Source of the DNA: Hydrogenophaga sp.
GTDB taxonomy: Bacteria; Pseudomonadota; Gammaproteobacteria; Burkholderiales; Burkholderiaceae_C
Reading direction: 5' to 3'
DNA length: 9,267 nucleotides
Assembly: GCA_011390855.1 (NCBI GenBank)
Contig: JAABRN010000487.1
Location: 1-9,267 of the forward strand
Shown here: piece by piece, positions 1-5,603 of the stretch
How positions within the stretch are numbered: position 1 is the stretch's first letter
Layout of the letters: each line of letters begins with the position of its first letter
The notes under the pieces: model-generated
The model's database searches: none
Told to the model about the DNA's origin: nothing
The model's input: only the letters and a program-made list of their open reading frames with translations
Made by a program: the position numbers and the translations under genes

Positions 1-144
1 CCCACGGGTTGCGGCGACGCGTTCCGTGCGGCACTGCTGCATGGCATTGAACAGGGATGGCCGATGCAGCAGTGCGTTGAATTGGGCAACCGAATGGGGG
101 CACTGAAGATCGCCAGCAGGGGTGGCCAGAACTACAGCTTGTGA
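1..144 (+). CDS. PfkB-family carbohydrate/nucleoside kinase, C-terminal end only (partial)
   Basis: This is the last 47 codons of a gene that enters from the left edge, read in frame 1 and ending in TGA at 142-144. The visible start, PTGCGDAFRAALLHG, is the PfkB/ribokinase C-terminal signature: the Gly-rich anion hole followed by the catalytic-base Asp (GxGD; here GCGD, Asp codon at 16-18). The tail (GNRMGALKIASRGGQNYSL) fits the final helix of adenosine-kinase-like members. Such enzymes phosphorylate a sugar or nucleoside with ATP in the cytoplasm. The substrate cannot be told, because the substrate-binding N-terminal half lies outside the window. The Cys in place of the common Ala of GAGD is a tolerated variant as far as I know. 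The gene converges on the H1-like gene. The family is well supported; no gene symbol is justified. Confidence 0.85.
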   Translation, partial: PTGCGDAFRAALLHGIEQGWPMQQCVELGNRMGALKIASRGGQNYSL

Positions 145-264
145 AGCACGGCGTCTGGAAACCGCAGCTGACCGCTCTGAGTTCCGCTGGATGTGCTTGT
201 GAACACAGCGAACAGAAGCAACCAATCGGATCCCGTCCAACTGTCTTTTCTAGGCTGAAAACAA

Positions 265-294
265 AATGGCCCGACGCTTGCGCGTCGGGCCATT
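265..294 (-). terminator. Rho-independent terminator of the H1-like gene
   Basis: A perfect 13-bp inverted repeat (265-277 with 282-294) encloses a 4-nt loop. Read on the minus strand, the loop is GCAA, a GNRA-type tetraloop. The stem is followed directly by TTGTTTTC, a U-rich tail. It lies 19 nt past the stop of the H1-like gene. On the plus strand the A-rich flank precedes the stem and no T-run follows it, so it should work mainly for the minus strand. It may still slow transcription coming out of the kinase gene. No other structure stands out in the 145-313 gap. Confidence 0.88.
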
Positions 295-313
295 GCACTT
301 CAGATGAGGATCT

Positions 314-733
314 TCAGGGCTTGCTGGACGTGGGAAACGGCCAGGCAGCCTGAGGGTTCAGCTTCGTTTGTGCTACAGGGGCCGCAGGGGCTGCCGGCTT
401 CTTGGCCGGCTCAGCTTTTTTTGCTGGGGCTGCCTTTTTCACAGGTGCGGCCTTCTTCGCTGGTGCAGCTTTCTTGGCCGGTGCGGCTTTCTTCGCTGGT
501 GCAGCTTTCTTGGCCGGTGCGGCTTTCTTCGCTGGTGCAGCTTTCTTGGCCGGTGCGGCCTTCTTCGCTGGTGCAGCTTTCTTGGCCGGTGCGGCTTTCT
601 TCACTGGAGCAGCTTTCTTGGCCGGTGCGGCTTTCTTCGCTGGAGCAGCTTTCTTCGCCGGTGCGGCTTTCTTAGCCGGTACGGCTTTCTTCACGACGGC
701 CTTTTTGGCCGGGGCTTTTTTCGCAGTTGCCAT
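314..733 (-). CDS. Histone H1-like, lysine/alanine/proline-repeat DNA-binding protein
   Basis: This codes for a protein of 139 aa. The ATG at 731-733 is chosen because AAGGAG sits 6 nt upstream (740-745); an in-frame ATG six codons further up lacks such a site. Most of the protein is an array of about 15 AAPAKK-type hexamers, with occasional AAPVKK and AEPAKK, preceded by a short MATAKKAPAKK lead and followed by the tail PAAPAAPVAQTKLNPQAAWPFPTSSKP-like segment carrying the only aromatic residues. There is no signal peptide and no folded domain. The composition matches the bacterial H1-like proteins (the BpH1/HC1/AlgP type), which bind DNA through the positively charged repeats. A nucleoid role is inferred from composition only. 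It has its own terminator and sits behind the nrdB terminator, so it is probably transcribed alone. Repeat number is likely to differ between strains. Confidence 0.85.
   Translation of the reverse strand: MATAKKAPAKKAVVKKAVPAKKAAPAKKAAPAKKAAPAKKAAPVKKAAPAKKAAPAKKAAPAKKAAPAKKAAPAKKAAPAKKAAPAKKAAPAKKAAPVKKAAPAKKAEPAKKPAAPAAPVAQTKLNPQAAWPFPTSSKP
444..659 (-). repeat. 36-bp tandem repeat, six units, inside the H1-like gene
   Basis: Units start at 444, 480, 516, 552, 588 and 624. Each encodes two hexamers (AAPAKKAAPAKK on the minus strand). The first four units are identical apart from a single C/T change. Units five and six carry a few substitutions (for example, one gives AAPVKK). A more diverged seventh copy begins at 660. 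Because the period is a multiple of three, gain or loss of units would keep the frame and only change protein length. Near-identity at the DNA level, beyond what the amino acids need, points to recent duplication or slippage. Confidence 0.9.
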
Positions 734-812
734 TATTTTCTCCTTGATCAAGTTGCAAAGAGCACTTCAAGAGCACGTTCGCCCATGAAATGATTCAAGG
801 CCCTGGTGTCCT

Positions 813-826
813 GTGGATGCATCCAC
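813..826. promoter_or_regulatory. 14-bp perfect palindrome upstream of the H1-like gene
   Basis: GTGGATGCATCCAC reads the same on both strands and lies 80-93 nt upstream of the H1-like ATG, where an operator would be expected. I could not find a convincing -35/-10 pair around it (TTGAAT occurs nearer the gene but has no good -10), and I do not recognise the site as belonging to a known regulator. It could also be a chance palindrome. Confidence 0.3.
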
Positions 827-855
827 GAACGACGCCAAGGCGCTGAATTCAGTGA

Positions 856-899
856 CAAAACCCTGCCACGGACGCCAGTGCGCCGAGTGCAGGGTTTTG
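856..899 (-). terminator. Terminator after nrdB
   Basis: The 11-bp arms CAAAACCCTGC (856-866) and GCAGGGTTTTG (889-899) pair perfectly around a 22-nt loop. On the minus strand the stem ends in GTTTTG, so the U-run is part of the stem, a common form of terminator that can act in both directions. It lies 57 nt past the nrdB stop and separates nrdB from the H1-like gene. Confidence 0.75.
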
Positions 900-956
900 A
901 ATGTTGAAGACACATGTGATGGTGAGTGACTGCGGTAAGCCCCGGTGAGTGGGGAT

Positions 957-2123
957 TCAGTCCCAGGACAGGGCGCCGCCTGTCTGGTACTCGATGACAC
1001 GGGTTTCGAAAAAGTTGCGTTCCTTCTTGAGGTCGATCATCTCGCTCATCCAGGGGAACGGGTTTTCCTCGTTGGGGAACATGGGTTCAAGACCGATCTG
1101 CGTTGCGCGCCGGTTGGCGATGTAGCGCAGGTAGCCTTTGAACATGGAAGCGTTCATGCCCAGCACGCCGCGTGGCATGGTGTCTTCGGCATAGCGGTAT
1201 TCCAGTTCCACGGCCTTGAGGAACAGTTCCTTGATTTCGGCTTTGAACTCGGTGGTCCACAACATCGGGTTCTCCATCTTGATCGCGTTGATCAGGTCGA
1301 TACCGAAGTTGCAATGCATGGATTCGTCACGCAGGATGTACTGGTACTGCTCGGCTGCACCGGTCATTTTGTTTTGGCGACCCAGCGCCAGGATCTGCGT
1401 GAAGCCCACATAGAAGAACAGGCCTTCCATGAGGCAGGCAAAAACGATCAGGCTCTTGAGCAGGCGCTGGTCGGTCTCGGGTGTGCCGGTGTGGAAATTC
1501 GGGTCCATGATCGCTTCGATGAAGGGGATCAGGAACTCGTCCTTGTCGCGGATCGACTGGACTTCGTTGTAGGCGTTGAAGATCTCGGACTCATCGAGGC
1601 CGAGCGATTCCACGATGTACTGGTAGGCATGCGTGTGAATCGCTTCTTCGAATGCCTGGCGCAGCAGGAACTGGCGGCACTCCGGCGCCGTGATGTGGCG
1701 GTAGGTGCCCAGCACGATGTTGTTGGCGGCCAGGGAGTCGGCTGTGACGAAGAAGCCGAGGTTGCGCTTGACGATGCGGCGTTCGTCTTCGGTCAGACCG
1801 TTCGGATCTTTCCAGAGCGCGATGTCGCGGCTCATGTTCACTTCCTGCGGCATCCAGTGATTGGCACAGGTGGCGAGATATTTTTCCCACGCCCACTTGT
1901 ACTTGAACGGCACCAGTTGGTTGACGTCGGTCTGACCATTGATGATGCGTTTGTCGGCCGCGTTGACACGGCGTGTGCCGACCGTCTGCGCGGCTTTGAC
2001 TTCGGAAGGGAAAGAGGAGGGAGCCGCACTTGACAGTGGCGCTTGCACACCTGGCACAGCAGAGGCAAGTGGAAGTGTGGCGGGCTTCGAGGAGGGAGTG
2101 ACTTGTTCGTCCCAGGTCAGCAT
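957..2123 (-). CDS. nrdB: Class Ia ribonucleoside-diphosphate reductase, beta (radical) subunit
   Basis: NrdB is the small subunit of aerobic ribonucleotide reductase. It holds the di-iron centre and the stable tyrosyl radical passed to NrdA to reduce NDPs to dNDPs in the cytoplasm. From the ATG at 2121-2123 the protein has 388 aa. The ligands can be placed against E. coli NrdB: Asp129 (TADSLAANN), Glu160 and His163 (FEEAIHTH), Glu233 (LMEGLFF), and Glu267 and His270 (RDESMH). The radical Tyr is Tyr167, four residues after His163 as expected for the Tyr-bearing class Ia type. The C-terminal tail, which docks on NrdA, keeps a Tyr at 379. The first 60 or so residues form a Ser/Pro/Ala-rich tail, longer than in E. 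coli. A TTG four codons upstream (2133-2135) is open but less likely than ATG. The Shine-Dalgarno match is weak (GGA only). It lies 142 nt after nrdA on the same strand and ends at its own terminator. Confidence 0.96.
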   Translation of the reverse strand: MLTWDEQVTPSSKPATLPLASAVPGVQAPLSSAAPSSFPSEVKAAQTVGTRRVNAADKRIINGQTDVNQLVPFKYKWAWEKYLATCANHWMPQEVNMSRDIALWKDPNGLTEDERRIVKRNLGFFVTADSLAANNIVLGTYRHITAPECRQFLLRQAFEEAIHTHAYQYIVESLGLDESEIFNAYNEVQSIRDKDEFLIPFIEAIMDPNFHTGTPETDQRLLKSLIVFACLMEGLFFYVGFTQILALGRQNKMTGAAEQYQYILRDESMHCNFGIDLINAIKMENPMLWTTEFKAEIKELFLKAVELEYRYAEDTMPRGVLGMNASMFKGYLRYIANRRATQIGLEPMFPNEENPFPWMSEMIDLKKERNFFETRVIEYQTGGALSWD

Positions 2124-2143
2124 AGTGGTGTCCAATTCATCGG

Positions 2144-2171
2144 ATTATCGAAGTGTCGGCATGAAAAGCAA
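2144..2171 (-). promoter_or_regulatory. Possible separate promoter for nrdB
   Basis: On the minus strand TTGCTT (2166-2171) and GATAAT (2144-2149) are 16 nt apart, and the -10 matches the sigma-70 consensus in five of six positions. Transcription would start close to 2137, giving a leader of only about 15 nt before the ATG. The -35 is poor (three of six), so this is a candidate only. nrdB may simply be read through from nrdA. Confidence 0.3.
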
Positions 2172-2200
2172 AGGACTCATGCACTCATAAATGATTTTGT

Positions 2201-2242
2201 GTTGCGGTGTCGCATCGAATGCATGACGTACGACACCACAAC
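2201..2242 (-). other. Imperfect hairpin in the nrdA-nrdB spacer
   Basis: The arms GTTGCGGTGTCG (2201-2212) and CGACACCACAAC (2231-2242) are complementary at 11 of 12 positions around an 18-nt loop. In the plus-strand reading the odd pair is G opposite A, so in RNA it is a mismatch on the plus strand and C opposite U on the minus strand. No U-run follows on the minus strand, so it is not a standard terminator. It may protect or process the nrdAB message. Confidence 0.45.
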
Positions 2243-2244
2243 GC

Positions 2245-2261
2245 GCTGCGCAATGCGCAGC
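2245..2261 (-). other. Short strong hairpin just after the nrdA stop
   Basis: GCTGCGCATTGCGCAGC on the minus strand can fold into a 7-bp stem with an ATT loop. It starts 4 nt after the nrdA stop codon. There is no U-run after it, so it is more likely a 3'-end stabiliser or processing signal in an nrdAB transcript than a terminator. Together with the next hairpin it fills most of the nrdA-proximal half of the spacer. Confidence 0.5.
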
Positions 2262-2265
2262 ATGA

Positions 2266-5160
2266 TCACTGGCAGGCTTCACATCCTGGGTCGTCTATCG
2301 CACAGAACTTCACATCGGTGGCAGGTTCAGCAGCCGATTGAACAACGGCTTCAGGGGCACGCATCGATGCGTCGTTTCCACCCACAGCCACCGCGTTGAG
2401 CTGACCCGTGCGACCCGTGGATTTTTCTGCCTGCGTGGCCGATGTGGTGCGCAGGTAGTAGGTGGTCTTGAGACCACGCAACCATGCGAGCTTGTAGGTG
2501 TCGTCAAGCTTCTTGCCCGAAGCGCCAGCCATGTAAATGTTCAGGCTTTGGGCCTGGTCGATCCATTTCTGGCGGCGCGCTGCTGCTTCGACCAGCCACA
2601 GTGGTTCAACTTCAAAAGCGGTGGCGTACAGGGACTTCACTTCTTGTGGCACGCGGTCGATGGGACGCAGTGAACCGTCGAAGTGCTTGAGGTCCATGAC
2701 CATCACGTCATCCCACAGGCCCAGGCGCTTGAGATCCTTCACGAGGTAGCCGTTGATGACGGTGAACTCGCCAGAAAGATTGGACTTGACCGAGAGGTTG
2801 CCGAAGCAAGGCTCGATGGAAGCGTCAACTCCAATGATGTTGGAGATGGTGGCTGTGGGCGCAATGGCCACGCAGTTGGAATTGCGCATGCCGTCGGTTG
2901 CGATCTTGTCGCGCAGTGCAGTCCAGTCCATGGTGCTGGAACGGTCCACATCGACATAGCCGCCGCGCTCGGTGCTCAGCATCTGCAGGGTGTCTGGTGG
3001 AAGGATGCCCTGGTCCCACAGCGAGCCCTTGAAGCTGGCATAGCGGCCGCGCTCGCGGGCCAGCTCGGTCGATGCCCAGTAAGCGTAGTAACAGACGGCT
3101 TCCATGGAGCGATCGGCAAAAGCCACAGCTTCGCCTGAGGCGTACGGAATGCGCAATTCATACAGCGCGTCCTGGAAGCCCATCACGCCCAGACCCACCG
3201 GGCGGTGACGCATGTTGGAGTCACGCGCCTTCTTCACCGCGTAGTAGTTGATGTCGATCACGTTGTCGAGCATGCGCATCGCCGTGGTGATGGTCTTCTG
3301 CAGCTTGACGCGGTCGATGTCACCGTCCTTGACGTGTTGCAGCAGGTTGATCGAACCCAGGTTGCAGACGGCGGTTTCGGTGTCGCTGGTGTTGAGCGTG
3401 ATCTCGGTGCAGAGGTTGGAGCTGTGCACCACACCGACGTGCTGTTGCGGGCTGCGCACGTTGCAGGCGTCCTTGAACGTGATCCAGGGATGGCCGGTTT
3501 CGAAAAGCATCGAGAGCATCTTGCGCCACATGTCGGTGGCGGGAACCTTGCGGTAGGGCTTGATCTCGCCGCGTGCGGCTTTTTCTTCGTAGGCCACGTA
3601 GGCACGCTCGAAGTCGGCACCGAAGCGGTCATGCAGGTCAGGCACGTCGTTGGGCGAGAACAGACTCCATTCGCCTTTCTCCATCACACGTTTCATGAAC
3701 AGGTCTGGTATCCAGTTGGCCGTGTTCATGTCGTGCGTGCGGCGGCGGTCGTCGCCGGTGTTCTTGCGCAGCTCCAGGAATTCTTCGATGTCGAGGTGCC
3801 AGGTTTCCAGGTAGGTGCAGACCGCGCCCTTGCGCTTGCCACCCTGGTTCACCGCCACGGCGGTGTCGTTGACCACTTTCAGGAACGGCACGACACCTTG
3901 TGATTCGCCGTTGGTGCCCTTGATGTGGGCGCCAAGTGCGCGCACGCGGGTCCAGTCGTTGCCCAGGCCGCCAGCAAATTTGGACAGCAGCGCGTTTTCC
4001 TTGATGGACTCATAAATGCCGTCGAGGTCGTCTGGCACGGTGGTGAGGTAGCAGCTGGAGAGCTGCGAGCGCAGTGTGCCGCTGTTGAAAAGCGTGGGTG
4101 TGGACGACATGAAGTCGAACGAAGACAACACTTCGTAGAACTCGATGGCGCGCGCTTCGCGGTCGATTTCATTGAGCGACAGGCCCATGGCCACGCGCAT
4201 GAAGAACGATTGGGGCAGTTCGATGCGGGACTTGCGCACGTGCAGGAAGTAGCGGTCGTACAGCGTCTGCAGACCCAGGTAGTCGAACTGCAGGTCGCGC
4301 TCGGGCTTGAGCGCGGCGCCCAGGCGGGCCAGATCGAACTGCATCAGGCGCTCGTCGAGCAGGTCGTTCTGCACGCCCTTCTTGATGAACTGTGGAAAGT
4401 AATCGGCGTAGCGCGCGCCCATTTCGGTGGCGGGCACTTCCTCGCCCATCACTTCCTTGACAATGGTGTGCAGCAGCAGGCGCGCGGTGGCGTAGGTGTA
4501 GTCGGGGTCTTTTTCGATCAGCGTGCGGGCAGCCAGGATGGAGGCCTTGTAGACCTCTTCTATCGGCACGCCGTCGTACAGGTTGCGCTTGGTCTCGGCC
4601 ACGATCGGGTCGGCTTGGACGTCCTTGCCCAGGCCGGAGCAGGCGGATTCGATCAGTCCCTGCAAACGCTGCAGGTCAAGAGGCACGCGCTGGCCTCCAT
4701 CGATCACGTGCAGTTCAACCTCTGCGACGGCTGGTTTCGCCTGTTGGGCGCGCTCCTGTGCGCGACGCTCGCGGTACAGCACATAGGCGCGGGCCACTTC
4801 ATGGTGGCTGCTGCGCATCAGGCCGAGTTCCACATGGTCCTGCACATCTTCAATGTGAAAGGTGCCGCCTCCCGGGCGTGATCGGACCAGGGCCTTCACC
4901 ACCGTCTGGGTGAGGGCATCGACGGTCTCGCGTACGCTGGCTGACGCTGCGCCCTGGGTGCCGTGCACGGCCAGGAAAGCCTTCATCAGGGCCACGGCAA
5001 TCTTGCTGGGCTCGAAGGACACAACTGCGCCGTTGCGGCGAATGATCTGGTAGTGGCTGTATGCGGCATTGGCCGACCCTGACGAGGGTTTGGGTGAAAC
5101 CGGTGCAGCCAGGCTGGCAGAGAGGGAGGTCTGGATGGGGGAAAATGATGTGGTCTGCAT
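2266..5160 (-). CDS. nrdA: Class Ia ribonucleoside-diphosphate reductase, alpha (catalytic) subunit
   Basis: NrdA is the large subunit, which reduces NDPs to dNDPs using a thiyl radical driven by NrdB. From the ATG at 5158-5160 it has 964 aa. This start has AGAGGA upstream (5164-5169); the frame stays open to 5331 but that would begin upstream of the predicted transcript start. Order: a Ser/Ala/Pro-rich tail, an ATP-cone at about 36-130 (IIRRNGAVVSFEPSKI), a second, weaker cone-like region at about 148-240, then the ten-stranded barrel. Active-site residues by homology: Cys370 (SSC), Asn582-Cys584-Glu586 (NLCTE) and Cys599 (AVCNLGSIN). Tyr901-Tyr902 (TTYYLRT) are the radical-relay pair, and Cys960/Cys963 (CEAC) are the C-terminal shuttle thiols. 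All are present, so the enzyme looks intact. It is longer than E. coli NrdA (761 aa) because of the tail and extra cone; two cones are known in Pseudomonas NrdA. Control is likely through NrdR on the promoter upstream and dATP/ATP on the cone. Confidence 0.97.
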   Translation of the reverse strand: MQTTSFSPIQTSLSASLAAPVSPKPSSGSANAAYSHYQIIRRNGAVVSFEPSKIAVALMKAFLAVHGTQGAASASVRETVDALTQTVVKALVRSRPGGGTFHIEDVQDHVELGLMRSSHHEVARAYVLYRERRAQERAQQAKPAVAEVELHVIDGGQRVPLDLQRLQGLIESACSGLGKDVQADPIVAETKRNLYDGVPIEEVYKASILAARTLIEKDPDYTYATARLLLHTIVKEVMGEEVPATEMGARYADYFPQFIKKGVQNDLLDERLMQFDLARLGAALKPERDLQFDYLGLQTLYDRYFLHVRKSRIELPQSFFMRVAMGLSLNEIDREARAIEFYEVLSSFDFMSSTPTLFNSGTLRSQLSSCYLTTVPDDLDGIYESIKENALLSKFAGGLGNDWTRVRALGAHIKGTNGESQGVVPFLKVVNDTAVAVNQGGKRKGAVCTYLETWHLDIEEFLELRKNTGDDRRRTHDMNTANWIPDLFMKRVMEKGEWSLFSPNDVPDLHDRFGADFERAYVAYEEKAARGEIKPYRKVPATDMWRKMLSMLFETGHPWITFKDACNVRSPQQHVGVVHSSNLCTEITLNTSDTETAVCNLGSINLLQHVKDGDIDRVKLQKTITTAMRMLDNVIDINYYAVKKARDSNMRHRPVGLGVMGFQDALYELRIPYASGEAVAFADRSMEAVCYYAYWASTELARERGRYASFKGSLWDQGILPPDTLQMLSTERGGYVDVDRSSTMDWTALRDKIATDGMRNSNCVAIAPTATISNIIGVDASIEPCFGNLSVKSNLSGEFTVINGYLVKDLKRLGLWDDVMVMDLKHFDGSLRPIDRVPQEVKSLYATAFEVEPLWLVEAAARRQKWIDQAQSLNIYMAGASGKKLDDTYKLAWLRGLKTTYYLRTTSATQAEKSTGRTGQLNAVAVGGNDASMRAPEAVVQSAAEPATDVKFCAIDDPGCEACQ

Positions 5161-5325
5161 GGTTCCTCTTTCAATTGTTTTGTGTACCCGGGCGCAGGGG
5201 GCGCCAGTTCCTGTCATGCGGTAGCGGCTTGCCGGTGACTGGTCAGATTTTGTGCGTTGCCCGGCTGCGGAATGGTGCGGCGCCAGATGCGAAATGGTGT
5301 GGATCAAATCGGTTGGCGTCGCGCA
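5161..5325 (-). promoter_or_regulatory. nrdA 5' leader (about 165 nt)
   Basis: If transcription starts about 7 nt after the predicted -10, the untranslated leader runs from near 5325 to the nrdA start. It ends with the ribosome binding site AGAGGA (5164-5169). I see a short GC-rich hairpin (GGCGC/GCGCC around a CCCCT loop), but no match to a riboswitch that I recognise, including the cobalamin type that controls other reductase classes. The nrdA frame is open throughout, which could tempt a gene caller into a longer start. Confidence 0.5.
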
Positions 5326-5329
5326 CCGC

Positions 5330-5345
5330 ACACTATATCTGGTGT
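5330..5345. promoter_or_regulatory. NrdR box 1 (overlaps the nrdA -10)
   Basis: ACACTATATCTGGTGT fits the NrdR-box pattern ACACTATATATAGTGT at 14 of 16 positions. NrdR is a zinc-finger/ATP-cone repressor that senses ATP/dATP and blocks ribonucleotide reductase promoters by binding two such boxes. This copy contains the predicted -10 hexamer. Confidence 0.9.
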
Positions 5346-5360
5346 GCGGGTGTGGTTCAA
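5332..5360 (-). promoter_or_regulatory. Sigma-70 promoter of nrdA
   Basis: On the minus strand TTGAAC (-35, 5355-5360) and TATAGT (-10, 5332-5337) are separated by exactly 17 nt. Each hexamer matches the consensus well. The -10 lies in NrdR box 1 and the -35 in the gap between the two boxes, so bound NrdR would block polymerase. An eight-A tract on the minus strand (5385-5392) lies near -60 and could serve as a distal UP element. The predicted start is near 5325. Confidence 0.8.
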
Positions 5361-5361
5361 C

Positions 5362-5377
5362 CCACTACCGGTAGTGT
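5362..5377. promoter_or_regulatory. NrdR box 2 (just upstream of the nrdA -35)
   Basis: CCACTACCGGTAGTGT keeps the conserved outer parts of the NrdR box (CACTA and TAGTGT); only the centre and first base differ. It begins 32 bp from box 1, three helical turns, which is the paired spacing known for NrdR sites. The core CACTACCGGTAGTG is a perfect palindrome. Confidence 0.85.
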
Positions 5378-5603
5378 TTGGCGGTTTTTTTTGTTCGTCA
5401 GACTCCGGCCCCTTTTTTGTGGCCATGGCGCCAGGGTTTGGCTGGCTGCAGGTCGATTTCTCCCAGCCGCTGCAAGCGCTGTACGGGCTTGAACTTTTTA
5501 AAGGAGGCCTTGATGGTGCGCGGCCCTCGGCACGAAAGTCCTTTGGAGCCCGCGCCGTTGTTGGCGTGGTGACCTCATCAAAGAAGTCGCGCCGGTTTGC
5601 TGT
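5378..5603. other. Gap between the nrdA control region and ampD; no convincing gene
   Basis: Contents of this 226-nt gap: T-runs at 5385-5392 and 5413-5418; a perfect plus-strand Shine-Dalgarno AAAGGAGG (5500-5507) followed 5 nt later by ATG and a 19-codon frame (5513-5572, MVRGPRHESPLEPAPLLAW then TGA); and an imperfect hairpin (arms 5518-5528 and 5546-5555) with no U-run on either strand. I could not find a clear terminator for ampD here. The tiny frame has no recognisable promoter and no family, so it is not called as a gene. Confidence 0.5.

Noticed and set aside
444..659. Could the regular repeats be a CRISPR array?
   Set aside because: The repeats are head-to-tail with no unique spacers, and they stay in frame inside a protein gene.
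402..788. Plus-strand frame encoding a repetitive Ala/Phe/Gly hydrophobic protein
   Set aside because: It is the complement of the AAPAKK repeat (Lys codons read as Phe). The minus-strand frame has the ribosome site, terminator and a known family.
945..2033. Long plus-strand open frame (362 codons) opposite nrdB
   Set aside because: It is fully antisense to a gene with every catalytic residue intact, its product is His/Val/Asp-rich with no recognisable domain, and it has no ribosome site. Such frames are common opposite high-GC genes.
2124..2135. TTG start four codons upstream of the nrdB ATG
   Set aside because: ATG is favoured and the TTG has no better ribosome site. The difference is only four residues, so it remains possible.
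3205..4881. Two long plus-strand open frames opposite nrdA (3205-3903 and 3925-4881)
   Set aside because: They are antisense shadows of conserved nrdA codons, with no family resemblance and no start signals.
5161..5331. Longer nrdA start at GTG 5329-5331 or ATG 5215-5217
   Set aside because: The first lies upstream of the predicted transcript start and within an NrdR box; neither has a ribosome site, whereas the ATG at 5158-5160 does.
5361..5392. Palindrome plus T-run as a plus-strand terminator
   Set aside because: The palindrome matches an NrdR box at the right distance from another, the T-run is separated from it by 7 nt, and there is no plus-strand gene for it to end.
5518..5555. Hairpin as an ampD terminator
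   Set aside because: The stem is interrupted and no U-run follows on either strand.
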